From Fructobacillus sp. EFB-N1 (GTDB lineage: Bacteria > Bacillota > Bacilli > Lactobacillales > Lactobacillaceae): DNA of 43,557 nucleotides. The notes under the pieces were generated by a model. It worked only from the letters and a program-made list of their open reading frames with translations. It was not told the DNA's origin and made no database searches. The translations under genes and the position numbers were made by a program. Location: assembly GCF_001038455.1 (NCBI RefSeq), contig NZ_LDUY01000013.1, positions 1 through 43,557 on the forward strand, in the 5' to 3' direction. Numbering within the stretch: the first letter of the stretch is position 1; each line of letters opens with the position of its first letter. This document shows, piece by piece, positions 8,748 through 17,121 of the stretch.

Positions 8748-9899
8748 TTATTGGGCCATTCGTTGTTTAAAATAGGCAACCATTGCCTGAACACCGGCGT
8801 TTAAGGCCTGCTCATCGGGGTTTAGCCGGGCATCATGGAGGCTGTGTTTGGGGTCACCAACCCCAAGCCAAAACATCGTGCCTGGGAACTTATTTAGTAG
8901 GAAGCCGAAGTCTTCGCCAGTCATTGCCGGCTGTGCTTCTGCAAAGTCAACTTCCGGATCTTCTTCCATAAAAGCCATAAAGGCTGCCGTTGTTTTTGGA
9001 TCATTTTCAACCGGGTAATAACCACCCTGAATGAGCTCCAAGTTCATTTGAACACCAAAGGCAACGGCAATCCCATCCGCAATTGCGCGGACCCGTTTTT
9101 GCATCATCTCCAAGTCCGCTTGGGTAAAGGCCCGAATCGTCCCGGCTAATTTAGCTTCACCAGCAATGACGTTGCCAATCGTGCCGGCATGAAAGAATCC
9201 AATTGTCACGACCCCACCATGAATGGGGTCAACATTGCGGGAAACCACGGTTTGCACCTGGCTGACAAAGGCAGCAGCGGCAACCAAAGCGTCCTTAGCC
9301 TGCTGGGGATAGGCTGCGTGACCACCCTGGCCAACAATCTGAAGATGAATCTCCGTTGTCCCGGCAAAAAGTGTACCCTTTTTGGTTGCAATCTGACCGG
9401 CCGGCATGGCTGGCTGGTCATGCAAGGCATAAAGTTCATCTGGTTTAAAATCACCCGTGAGCGCGCCGGCTTCATACAAACGTTTACCCCCGGCCTCGGA
9501 TTCTTCTGCCGGTTGAAAAATAAAAATCAGATTATCTTTAGGCTGATTTTTTGCAAAGTAAGCCAAAATTCCCAAGGCAACCGTCATATGAATATCGTGA
9601 CCACAGGCATGCATCACACCGGGGTGTTTCGAAGCAAAAGGCAGGCCTGTTTCTTCCTCAATTGGTAAGGCGTCAATATCAGCCCGGTAGCCAATTGTTT
9701 TCTCCGAATTTGATCCCGCCAAGCGGACCAACAGGGCCGTTTCAACTTCTGGTACCTCTTTGATTGTTAAGAAATCACTCGCAAAGGCGGCAATTGTTTT
9801 TTTCAAATATTGTTGCGTTTGTACTTCATGCAAAGCCAACTCTGGAATGGCGTGTAAGTCGCGCCGAACCTGCGCTAAATTAATTGTTGAATCGGACAT
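8748..9899 (-). CDS. dapL: N-acetyldiaminopimelate deacetylase, M20 family
   Basis: M20D amidohydrolase of 383 residues, similar in layout to B. subtilis YkuR (N-acetyl-diaminopimelate deacetylase) and to hippurate hydrolases. Metal-binding landmarks are HACGHDIHMT (about residue 90), QPAEESEAGG (about 125) and ALHDQPAMP. The lid domain starts near GQGGHAAYP, and the final histidine lies in the KHSLHDARL region. It would release acetate from N-acetyl-LL-diaminopimelate. The lysine-operon context makes the deacetylase role far more likely than hippurate hydrolysis. The start at 9899 follows GGGAGG; an earlier in-frame ATG at 9923 has no such site. A perfect 8-bp hairpin (9911-9927) abuts the Shine-Dalgarno. 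Confidence 0.88.
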   Translation of the reverse strand: MSDSTINLAQVRRDLHAIPELALHEVQTQQYLKKTIAAFASDFLTIKEVPEVETALLVRLAGSNSEKTIGYRADIDALPIEEETGLPFASKHPGVMHACGHDIHMTVALGILAYFAKNQPKDNLIFIFQPAEESEAGGKRLYEAGALTGDFKPDELYALHDQPAMPAGQIATKKGTLFAGTTEIHLQIVGQGGHAAYPQQAKDALVAAAAFVSQVQTVVSRNVDPIHGGVVTIGFFHAGTIGNVIAGEAKLAGTIRAFTQADLEMMQKRVRAIADGIAVAFGVQMNLELIQGGYYPVENDPKTTAAFMAFMEEDPEVDFAEAQPAMTGEDFGFLLNKFPGTMFWLGVGDPKHSLHDARLNPDEQALNAGVQAMVAYFKQRMAQ

Positions 9900-9910
9900 C
9901 AAAGCCTCCC

Positions 9911-9927
9911 TTTCATGGACCATGAAA
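9911..9927 (-). repeat. Short palindrome next to the dapL ribosome site
   Basis: An 8-bp perfect inverted repeat (9911-9918 with 9920-9927) with a single central base lies immediately before the AGGGAGG of dapL. In the mRNA it could form only with a distorted loop, so a DNA-level site or chance are both possible. A separate 14-bp perfect palindrome occurs nearby at 9970-9983. Confidence 0.35.
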
Positions 9928-9990
9928 ACTTCTCTCTAATCAGCTAGGTTGCGCGGCCATCTTCCAGTCGTTTGCTAGCAAACTTTGTGT

Positions 9991-10701
9991 TTACAAATCG
10001 CGTAAGGCAGCAACCAAGGCCGTCTTTTGCTCTGTTTGAGCATCGATTTGCTTAATGACCTTAGCCGGTACACCAGCCACAACTGTTCTTTCAGGAACGT
10101 CTTCTGTCACGATGGCACCTGCGGCAACAACCGCTCCGGCACCAACTTGAACCCCTTCGATGACAACGGCGTTGGCGCCAACCAAAGCACCATCGCCAAC
10201 ACGGACAGGTTCTGCTGAAGCAGGTTCAATCACACCTGCCAAAACAGCACCGGCACCAATATGGCAGTTCTTTCCAACTTCAGCTCGGCCACCCAGAACA
10301 GCGCCCATGTCAATCATCGATCCAGCACCAATTTTGGCACCAATGTTAATCACCGCCCCCATCATAACCACGACCTGGTCATCGATTTGAACTCGGTCAC
10401 GAATCAAGGCCCCTGGTTCAATGCGGGCATTCAAGTGCTGGGTGTTCAACAATGGCACCCCGGAATTACGGGCAATTAGTTCAACGTGGTAGTCAGTAAT
10501 GGCTGCCTGGTTGTCATCCAAAATTGGTTGGATAACCTGCATATCACCAAATACAGTCCCAGTTTTTTCTTCAATAAAGGCTTGCACATCATTTGGCCAA
10601 GTAATTTGAGCCAAATCACCTGCTAAGGTCACCTTTGCCGGTGTCTTCTTCTTAGAAGTTGCCAAGTAATTAATAATCGCCGCTGTATCCATTTCAGTCA
10701 T
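9991..10701 (-). CDS. dapH: Tetrahydrodipicolinate N-acetyltransferase
   Basis: Acetyl-CoA-dependent enzyme that opens and acetylates tetrahydrodipicolinate, defining the acetylase variant of the DAP pathway. The 236-residue protein has an N-terminal alpha/beta domain (to about residue 90). A left-handed beta-helix of hexapeptide repeats follows (about 90-200, for example [29 protein letters not shown] broken by [12 protein letters not shown], where the histidine is catalytic). It ends with [11 protein letters not shown] and a short helix. It is also written dapD in some annotations. It follows lysA after a gap holding a stable stem-loop (10764-10799). Start and Shine-Dalgarno (AAAAGGAAAA) are clear. 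Confidence 0.94.
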   Translation of the reverse strand: MTEMDTAAIINYLATSKKKTPAKVTLAGDLAQITWPNDVQAFIEEKTGTVFGDMQVIQPILDDNQAAITDYHVELIARNSGVPLLNTQHLNARIEPGALIRDRVQIDDQVVVMMGAVINIGAKIGAGSMIDMGAVLGGRAEVGKNCHIGAGAVLAGVIEPASAEPVRVGDGALVGANAVVIEGVQVGAGAVVAAGAIVTEDVPERTVVAGVPAKVIKQIDAQTEQKTALVAALRDL

Positions 10702-10763
10702 GTTTTTGTTTTCCTTTTCGAGTTGTTTTCTTCTTATTTAAGTCTAATTGTTTCTTTCAGTCG

Positions 10764-10799
10764 GGCAAGGTAGGTTAATGAAATCAACCAAACCTTGCC
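10764..10799 (-). repeat. Intercistronic stem-loop between lysA and dapH
   Basis: An 8-bp perfect GC-rich outer stem (10764-10771 with 10792-10799) and an inner GGTT/AACC pairing close the gap between lysA and dapH. No T-run follows on the minus strand, so it is not a standard terminator. It could be an mRNA processing or stability element dividing the operon. Confidence 0.55.
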
Positions 10800-10809
10800 A
10801 CTGCTGATT

Positions 10810-12111
10810 TTACCACTTGCCAGGTAACTGGTAAGCCCGGTCATGGCTGGTCAAATCAGCTAGGCTTTCGCCTTCTACCACCAGTTGTGAGAGGCCGTTT
10901 TCAACAAAAACCACGGCTGGCACAGGATTGCGGTTGTAGCGGGAAGCCATTGAGTACCCGTAAGCACCGGTATTCAAAACGGCGACCAAGTCGCCTGGCT
11001 CTGTTGCTGGCAATTCTTGATCTTGAATCAAGACATCCCCCGACTCACAATACTTACCCACTAAGCGGACATGTTCTGCCGGCGCTCCATGAACGTTGTT
11101 GGCCAAGACCGCCTGATAATCAGCCTGGTAAAGGGCTGGACGAATGTTATCACCCATTCCCCCATCAACGGCCAAGTAAGTCCGCACACCCGGGATATCC
11201 TTGCGAGAACCAACGGTGTACAAGCTGTAACCGGCTGGCCCTGCGATTGAACGCCCTGGCTCAATCCAAATATCCGGTTGGGTCATGCCCTTCTTAGCCG
11301 TTTGTTCCTGGACGCTCTTCAGTAAGGCCAAAACGAGGTCTTCTGGTAGGCGTGGCTTATCAGCATCCGTGTAGGCAATTCCAAAGCCACCGCCAAGGTC
11401 CAATACTTCTGGTTGGTAATCCCATGAAGCACACAGGTCAACTAATTTCTGGCCGGCTAATTCAAAGCCATCTTCCTCAAAAATTTGAGAACCGATGTGG
11501 GCTGACAAACCAAGCAGGTGCAAGCTTTCATCGCCTTCAGCGATTTCATAAGCTCGCTTAGCTTGACCAGATTCCAAATCAAAACCGAACTTGGAGTCGA
11601 CTTGACCGGTTTGAATGTAATCATGAGTGTGGGCTGACACGCCAGGAACCACTCGCAAAATCACATTTTGTTGTCCCTCTCGGCCGGCCATAACCCGGTG
11701 CAAGAGGTCAAGTTCCAAGAAATTATCAACGATAATCGTACCAACCCCGGATTCAACGGCAAAGGTCAAATCAGCCAGTGACTTGTTGTTTCCGTTATAA
11801 GAAACATTGGCCATCGGGAAGCCGGCGGCCACCGCCGTGTAGATTTCACCGGCGGAAACAAGGTCCAAGTGCAAACCTTCTTCAGCAACTACCTGGTACA
11901 TGGCCTGGCAAGCAAATGCTTTGGAAGCATAGGCAACGGCCCCTTTTTGACCGGATTGTTCAAAGGCCTGCTTGAAGGCGCGCATCTGCTCGCGCATGGT
12001 CAAAACATCATAAACGTACAGTGGCGTTTGGTATTCCTTAGCCAAATCAGTGGCTAACACGCCGCCAATCATGAGTTGGTCTTGGTCGTTTACTTGCAAG
12101 TGGTTTGACAT
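10810..12111 (-). CDS. lysA: Diaminopimelate decarboxylase
   Basis: Fold-type III PLP enzyme converting meso-diaminopimelate to lysine, the last pathway step. The 433-residue product shows the PLP-lysine motif AYASKAF near residue 55, HIGSQI, and LDLGGGFG in the barrel. EPGRS binds phosphate, and the C-terminal CESGD and GAYGYSMAS motifs follow. The start at 12111 is chosen for the upstream GAAGAAGGAAAG; the ATG at 12144 extends the protein with charged residues not seen in the family. It is the second gene of the operon, 50 bp after alr. Confidence 0.96.
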   Translation of the reverse strand: MSNHLQVNDQDQLMIGGVLATDLAKEYQTPLYVYDVLTMREQMRAFKQAFEQSGQKGAVAYASKAFACQAMYQVVAEEGLHLDLVSAGEIYTAVAAGFPMANVSYNGNNKSLADLTFAVESGVGTIIVDNFLELDLLHRVMAGREGQQNVILRVVPGVSAHTHDYIQTGQVDSKFGFDLESGQAKRAYEIAEGDESLHLLGLSAHIGSQIFEEDGFELAGQKLVDLCASWDYQPEVLDLGGGFGIAYTDADKPRLPEDLVLALLKSVQEQTAKKGMTQPDIWIEPGRSIAGPAGYSLYTVGSRKDIPGVRTYLAVDGGMGDNIRPALYQADYQAVLANNVHGAPAEHVRLVGKYCESGDVLIQDQELPATEPGDLVAVLNTGAYGYSMASRYNRNPVPAVVFVENGLSQLVVEGESLADLTSHDRAYQLPGKW

Positions 12112-12161
12112 AAGAATCTTTCCTTCTTCTCTCTTTTCAATCAAAATATTATTAGATGGGC

Positions 12162-13274
12162 TTAATCAACCAGGTACCGTGCTAAGCGGTCTTGGAAACG
12201 AATGGTGATTTCCCATGGATCGATTTCGCAATAGTGGGAAAAGTCAATCAGTGTGTTTTCCTTGTCCTGATTTTTACCAATGAAAGTCACCTTAGTTCCG
12301 ACCTGAACTGGTTCTTCGAGAGCAATCATCAGTTGGTCCATGGCTAACTTGCCAACAATTGGGGCTTTCTGGCCGTTGACCAAAACCTCAAAGCCAACTG
12401 CTTCACGTGGTAGGCCATCCCCGTAGCCGATTGGCAAAGTCGCGATCCATTGGGGCTTGGTGGTTTGGTAAGTGGCACCATAGGAAACGGAGGCACCTGT
12501 TGGCAGTTGCTTAATCATGACCACCTCGGATTCGAGTGTCAAGACCGGTTCCAGGTAATTGTCAGGCTTTAATATCCCTTCGGATGGCTCAATACCATAG
12601 ACCGAAGTTCCTGCTCGAATGACATCCATTGGCATCTGACCAACCCGGTATAAAGCTGCGGCCGAGTTAGCCAGGTGAACCATCGGTGGCATTGGCAAGC
12701 CATCGGTTAACTCATGCCAGGTTGCTAGCTGCCCTTCAAAGTATGTCGTGTCAACATCATCGGCCGTAGCAAAGTGAGTCATAATGCCTTGGTAAAGTAA
12801 GAAATCAGCATCTTGAACGTCATCAATAGCAGCGCTTAACTCTTCTCGGTTACGAAAACCAATCCGGCCCATGCCCGTGTCGACCGCCAAGTTAACCTGG
12901 AGCTTTGGACCGCCAAGACGCAAATTGGCTTCAGCCTGCTTCAAAGTTTCACGATCAGCAACCGTGGCAATGATTTGATAATCGGCCATTAGCTGGGCAA
13001 AATCAGGAGACGTGAGGCCCAAAACCAAGATTGGCTGACAAAAGCCGGCTTTCCGTAAGGCAATTGCCTCATCCATCACAGCAACGGCTAAGCCATCGGC
13101 ACCACCTTCAACAGCAGCCTGACTCATTTCCAACAAACCAAAGCCATAAGCATTGGCCTTCACCGTCATGAAAATAAAGTTAGCGTGGCTACTCTCACGC
13201 ATGACTTTTAAATTTTTGGCCACCGCTGCCTTTGAAATCAATAAACGACTTGGACGGTGATTAGCGACAACCAT
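12162..13274 (-). CDS. alr: Alanine racemase
   Basis: PLP-dependent racemase making D-alanine for peptidoglycan and teichoic acids. The 370-residue product carries the PLP-lysine motif VKANAYGFG near residue 37. The usual histidine of AYGHG is phenylalanine here. VDTGMGRIGFR, HFATAD, RAGTSVYGIEP, the catalytic tyrosine in SVSYGATY, and KLAMDQLMI complete the pattern. The start at 13274 is used because AAGGAGG lies just upstream; the ATG at 13292 contains that site inside its own codons. It is the first gene behind a lysine riboswitch, an unusual setting for alr. The operon order suggests joint supply of lysine and D-alanine for cell-wall synthesis. Confidence 0.95.
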   Translation of the reverse strand: MVVANHRPSRLLISKAAVAKNLKVMRESSHANFIFMTVKANAYGFGLLEMSQAAVEGGADGLAVAVMDEAIALRKAGFCQPILVLGLTSPDFAQLMADYQIIATVADRETLKQAEANLRLGGPKLQVNLAVDTGMGRIGFRNREELSAAIDDVQDADFLLYQGIMTHFATADDVDTTYFEGQLATWHELTDGLPMPPMVHLANSAAALYRVGQMPMDVIRAGTSVYGIEPSEGILKPDNYLEPVLTLESEVVMIKQLPTGASVSYGATYQTTKPQWIATLPIGYGDGLPREAVGFEVLVNGQKAPIVGKLAMDQLMIALEEPVQVGTKVTFIGKNQDKENTLIDFSHYCEIDPWEITIRFQDRLARYLVD

Positions 13275-13293
13275 GTGAGCCTCCTTAGGCAAT

Positions 13294-13337
13294 AAAAAAA
13301 TCCAAACAACGGGGGTTTATCCCTGTCGTTTGGATTA
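13294..13337 (-). terminator. Expression-platform terminator of the lysine riboswitch
   Basis: A 14-bp stem with one mismatch (arms about 13301-13314 and 13322-13335) is followed by seven Ts (13294-13300) on the minus strand, 20 bp before the alr start. Its position between the lysine aptamer and alr fits a terminator formed when lysine is bound. Confidence 0.82.
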
Positions 13338-13363
13338 TTGTCTAAAAATAGTCACAAAAAAAC

Positions 13364-13509
13364 AGTTGAATAGCTCCCCGCTGCATTTGCAGCGACAGTC
13401 CAATAGCTCTTAACTATTGGCCCAGCGAAATGGCTCTGACCCCATCAGCTTCGGCAACCGCCCCTTTCGCGAACAATGTTCGGTACTCTTGTTGGTTGCG
13501 ACCTCTATT
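13364..13509 (-). ncRNA. Lysine riboswitch (L-box)
   Basis: On the minus strand the leader carries the conserved L-box elements in order: AGAGGT (13501-13506), an AGAGTA-type internal segment, GAAAGGGGC, TTGCCGAAGC, a GGTC-type loop region, CGCTGGGCC, TTGGACTGTCGC, and GGGGAGCTA closing the first stem (about 13367-13382). The ordered set of GCCGAA, CTGGG, GGACTGTC and GGGAGCTA is diagnostic. It lies about 15 nt after the predicted transcription start and just before a terminator and alr. High lysine should therefore stop transcription of the whole alr-lys operon. Confidence 0.93.
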
Positions 13510-13527
13510 ACTTATTAAGTTGCCATT

Positions 13528-13556
13528 AATATACATGAGATTTTTTCTCATGTCAA
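13528..13556 (-). promoter_or_regulatory. Promoter of the alr-lys operon with palindromic spacer
   Basis: Consensus -35 TTGACA (13551-13556), 17-bp spacer, and -10 TATATT (13528-13533) on the minus strand. The spacer is almost entirely a perfect 8-bp inverted repeat (13533-13540 with 13546-13553) around five Ts. That suggests an operator in addition to the riboswitch downstream. Confidence 0.85.
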
Positions 13557-13587
13557 CACTCCTGACAAAATAAATTATCTTTTTAAC

Positions 13588-13617
13588 AAAAAAGGCAGCC
13601 GATATTGGCTGTCTTTT
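13588..13617 (-). terminator. Terminator after dinG
   Basis: A stem AAAGGCAGCC against GGCTGTCTTT with a 6-nt loop has a T-run on the minus side. It lies just past the dinG stop and ahead of the lysine-operon promoter. Confidence 0.75.
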
Positions 13618-13624
13618 CTTAATT

Positions 13625-16033
13625 TTATGAAAGCTTTTTTTGATAAAAGTTCGCTTTTACCCGTTTGTACCGACTATTAACAGTTGCCAATCGATCCGAA
13701 AGCGCTTTAACTTGTCCCTGGTTAAAGGAAGCAAGTAAAACGGACTTTTCTTGTTTTTGAAGGGCAATCAATAGCGGTGTGAGCGTTGTCACATCAACCC
13801 AGCGGTGGGCCTGTGAAATGACGGCCACCTCCGGCACTTGTAGACTTTGCTGCCAAATCGCCGACAAGTATTCTGGTAGGACAATCAAAATTGACTGTTC
13901 TTCCTGGCTGCTTTGGCGGGCAGCCTTAATGAGGGGCGCTGAAATGTCCTGTGCATAGACAACGTAGTCATCACCATAGCGGTCCGATAACTTGTAGTAC
14001 CAATGCTTCAAGGCGGCGTGGTCCTCCACAATCAGAACAAAGTGCTGAACCTTGGCCAAAACCAGCTGTTCAATCTGCTGGTCTTCATTACGGCTCGTGG
14101 TCAGTACCGTTGTCAACTGATTTTCCGTTGTCCCCTCAAATTCACTTTTCTCCGGCAACAAGGCCCCCGGAGTCTGGGCTAAAAATGTTGCTAAATCATC
14201 CGGTAAGTAAGACGAAACGACTAGGACTTTATCCACCTGCTTCAAAAAGTACTTTTGGTACAACAAATCAGCCTTGACCTCAAAAATTAGATTTTGGACG
14301 GCCGGCTCCTTTTGGATGTGCCAGGAGATGTTGGCTAAGTATTCCTGGTGCGCTGATAGCCACGAAAGCTTAGCTAATTTAGCCGTCAAATCCGCTTGCG
14401 TCAATTTGTGGTTAAAATCAGCCTTAGCAGCCAAATCAACTAAGTCCAACAAACGATTCAAAACCGCCTTGCCGGTCTTCACCAGACCGATATCTTCAGC
14501 TTGACCATCAATCTTATTGCTGGCCTCTTCCCAGTTGTGGAGTGCCACCTTCCACTGACCCTGTGTCTTCTTCGGCAAGCTAGCTGCCAAATCAGCCAAG
14601 CGGGCTACCTGGTCTTGGTAAAAGCTCAAAGGCAACGTCAGACCGAAGCCCTCTTGAATGGCAGTCAAAAGCGCAATGGGCTTTTCCAAAATGGCCACGG
14701 GCCGATCATGATACTTGCTTGCCTTTTCCAAATCCTCCGAAATGACAAAGAAGGCCGCGAAGGTCAAAAGAACCACATCCGCCTGAGCCGCCTTGTCAAA
14801 GGCTTGGATAAAGGCCGGACCCGTTTCATCAGAACGGACCGCTGCCAAGCCAGGCTGATTTTGCACACCTTTTGGCAAATCAATGAGGGCTAAATCAGGA
14901 CTTTCGGCTAACCAAACCAGGACACGCGCTTGCCAAAAGACACCACCTTGGCTTCTAGCTGCCGCCAGAACCTTTTGAAACTTCTTCTCATCCAGGTAAT
15001 CGCGCGGCGCATAGAGTTTCGCCACCAATAAGTTAGTCCCGGGCAGTCGCTCCTGTAATTCCGCTAGGATAGCATCCTGATGGTTCAAGAGCGTAATGTC
15101 ATGGGCCAGCAGGTATGTCGCCTGTTGGCGATTTTGATAAAAGAGTGGCAATAAATACGACAACGTCTTCTTAACTTCTGGCGGTGTCGTTAACTGCCAG
15201 ACCGCTCTTTGCCGTTGTTGCAAAAAGCGCTGCACCTGGTCCATCACCTGACCCTGGTCCTCTTCGACCAAGAAACCAGGACCTAAAGCGGCATCCTTAT
15301 CAGCAAGCGTCTTCGGATAAGGCACGTCGTCGCCTTTTTTGTTCTGGTTTGAATCTTTGCTTCGGTTGGACGGTCGGCTTAACGTCTCTTCACGTTCGGC
15401 CAAAAATGCCGGAGCCGGGGACCGGTCTTTCATCGCCATCGCCAAGAAATCCTGGCTTTGACGCAACAGACTCCAATCCACACTCAAGAGTTCCTTCTTC
15501 GTCTTTTCAGCTAAGCTCTGGGCCTTGTGCCAAAGCGACAACATCAAATAGGCTGTTGCCTCCGCATCAGCGTTAGCCCGGTGAGCTTGAACCAGAGGCA
15601 AGTCGAGGTACTTTGTCAAATCAGACAAGCGGTAGCCTGGTGCCGTTGGGTAAAGAATCTGGGCCAGTTGAACGGTATCGATTGCCAAGAGGTCCAGCTC
15701 AGGCAAACCAACCCGGGCAAATTCGGCATTTAAATACGGGTAATCAAAGTTCACGTTATGGGCAACAAAAACCTGGTCCTTTAACAACCCGCGCAACGAT
15801 GGGGCCAGTTCTTCAAAGAACGGCGCATCCCGCACATCTTTTTGGCTAATATGGGTTAATTGTTGAATTTTTTTATCGATTGTTTGCCCTGGATTCACGA
15901 ATGAATCGAAGTGTTCCACAATCTTTTTATTTTTTACAAAGGTCATCCCGATTTGAATAATTCGCCCTCCCTTTTCAACGGAGGGGTTAGTAGTTTCCAA
16001 ATCGACAATCACAAAGGCGGCTGATTTTTTCAT
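13625..16033 (-). CDS. dinG: DinG-like protein: DEDDh 3'-5' exonuclease fused to a degenerate helicase domain
   Basis: The 802-residue protein begins with a complete DEDDh exonuclease domain (about residues 1-170). DLETT, HNVNFDYPYL and HRANADAEAT carry the five catalytic acidic/histidine residues. The remainder aligns with the XPD-like helicase part of DinG but lacks its motifs. Where GTGKTLAYLLP is expected there is EVKKTLSYLLP (about residue 280), and the DEAH box position reads LEKP within VAILEKPIALL. The SATL-type motif is SSYL, and no QxxGRxIR motif is seen at the C-terminus. It is also about 100 residues shorter than Bacillus DinG. S. aureus DinG is known to be a nuclease rather than a helicase; this protein has gone further. 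The start at 16033 follows AAAGGAG. Confidence 0.85.
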   Translation of the reverse strand: MKKSAAFVIVDLETTNPSVEKGGRIIQIGMTFVKNKKIVEHFDSFVNPGQTIDKKIQQLTHISQKDVRDAPFFEELAPSLRGLLKDQVFVAHNVNFDYPYLNAEFARVGLPELDLLAIDTVQLAQILYPTAPGYRLSDLTKYLDLPLVQAHRANADAEATAYLMLSLWHKAQSLAEKTKKELLSVDWSLLRQSQDFLAMAMKDRSPAPAFLAEREETLSRPSNRSKDSNQNKKGDDVPYPKTLADKDAALGPGFLVEEDQGQVMDQVQRFLQQRQRAVWQLTTPPEVKKTLSYLLPLFYQNRQQATYLLAHDITLLNHQDAILAELQERLPGTNLLVAKLYAPRDYLDEKKFQKVLAAARSQGGVFWQARVLVWLAESPDLALIDLPKGVQNQPGLAAVRSDETGPAFIQAFDKAAQADVVLLTFAAFFVISEDLEKASKYHDRPVAILEKPIALLTAIQEGFGLTLPLSFYQDQVARLADLAASLPKKTQGQWKVALHNWEEASNKIDGQAEDIGLVKTGKAVLNRLLDLVDLAAKADFNHKLTQADLTAKLAKLSWLSAHQEYLANISWHIQKEPAVQNLIFEVKADLLYQKYFLKQVDKVLVVSSYLPDDLATFLAQTPGALLPEKSEFEGTTENQLTTVLTTSRNEDQQIEQLVLAKVQHFVLIVEDHAALKHWYYKLSDRYGDDYVVYAQDISAPLIKAARQSSQEEQSILIVLPEYLSAIWQQSLQVPEVAVISQAHRWVDVTTLTPLLIALQKQEKSVLLASFNQGQVKALSDRLATVNSRYKRVKANFYQKKLS

Positions 16034-16124
16034 CAGGACTCCTTTCTCATCATCGAGACCAAGACATATTTGGGCCAAAAACTGTCATTTTTAGACCTAA
16101 ATTTCATTTTGCTCTCGTAGTTAT

Positions 16125-16154
16125 TTTACACTACTTAGCCTAGTGCGGTACAAT
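16125..16154 (+). promoter_or_regulatory. Promoter of the mevalonate operon
   Basis: TTTACA (16125-16130), an 18-bp spacer, and TACAAT (16149-16154), about 25 bp before the mvk start codon. No operator was recognised in the 145-bp gap shared with dinG. Confidence 0.6.
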
Positions 16155-16178
16155 ATTAGCAGTAATTGGAGTCTTTAT

Positions 16179-17120
16179 ATGGAAAAAAATCATGCTGGCT
16201 TTGGCCATTCGCACGCCAAAGCCATTCTTATCGGCGACCATGCCGTTGTTTACCAACAACCGGCCGTCGCCATCCCTCTTTTGAGCCTCAAAGTCACGGC
16301 AAGCGTTCAAGCGATTGCTAGTGGCCAAATGATTATTTTAGGTGAACAGGCCTTTGACCTGGCCAATCTTGGCGCTGATTTAGAAGGCTTGCGCCAGTTA
16401 ATCATCGCCCTGCTAGAAAACCTGGTTGAACCTGACCAACCATTCTTATTAGAGGTACAATCGCTCATCCCCCAAGAACGAGGCTTTGGCGCTTCAGCGG
16501 CCCTAGCAACAGCCATCACACGGGCCTTCTTTGACTGGACCAGACAAGACTTAAGTCAGGACCAACTGAATTTTTATACGAATTTGGCTGAAAGTATTTC
16601 CCACGGTTCACCTTCTGGCATCGATGCTGCCACGGTCTCGGCCGTTGAACCCGTCTGGTTCCACCAGCAACAAATCGATACCTTCCAAACTAATTTGGAA
16701 GCGACCCTCGTCCTGGCGGATACCGGTGTTCGCGGTCAAACCGTTCGAGCCGTTAACATTGTTAAGGACCAGCTCAAGAAAAATTATGAACCAACTTGGG
16801 GGGCCATTAACCACCTCGGCCAGCTAGCCTTCTTAGTGAAGGAAGCCCTAGCCAATAACGATCCCAAAACGCTGGGCCAGCTCTTTACTGATGCCCACAA
16901 GGATCTGCAAATCCTTCAAGTTTCGCACCCAAAGCTAGACACCCTTGTTAATGCCGCTTTACAAGCAGACGCACTGGGCGCCAAGTTAACCGGGTCTGGC
17001 ATTGGCGGTGCGATGTTTGCCCTGGCAGAAAATGACGACCAGGCGCAAAAAATTGCTGCCGCCCTCAAACAGTCCGGAGCCAAGGAAACTTGGATTCAGC
17101 CGCTCTCAGCAGCACATTAA
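16179..17120 (+). CDS. mvk: Mevalonate kinase
   Basis: GHMP-family kinase phosphorylating mevalonate to mevalonate 5-phosphate. The 313-residue product shows the N-terminal AKAILIGDHAVVYQQPAVAIPL block and the ATP loop ERGFGASAALATAI near residue 100. SHGSPSGIDAATV carries the catalytic aspartate region, and the C-terminal KLTGSGIGGAMFAL is motif 3. The start at 16179 follows TTGGAGTC; an ATG at 16143 overlaps the -10 region and is rejected. It is the first gene of mvk-mvaD-pmk-fni. Confidence 0.95.
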   Translation: MEKNHAGFGHSHAKAILIGDHAVVYQQPAVAIPLLSLKVTASVQAIASGQMIILGEQAFDLANLGADLEGLRQLIIALLENLVEPDQPFLLEVQSLIPQERGFGASAALATAITRAFFDWTRQDLSQDQLNFYTNLAESISHGSPSGIDAATVSAVEPVWFHQQQIDTFQTNLEATLVLADTGVRGQTVRAVNIVKDQLKKNYEPTWGAINHLGQLAFLVKEALANNDPKTLGQLFTDAHKDLQILQVSHPKLDTLVNAALQADALGAKLTGSGIGGAMFALAENDDQAQKIAAALKQSGAKETWIQPLSAAH

Positions 17121-17121
17121 A

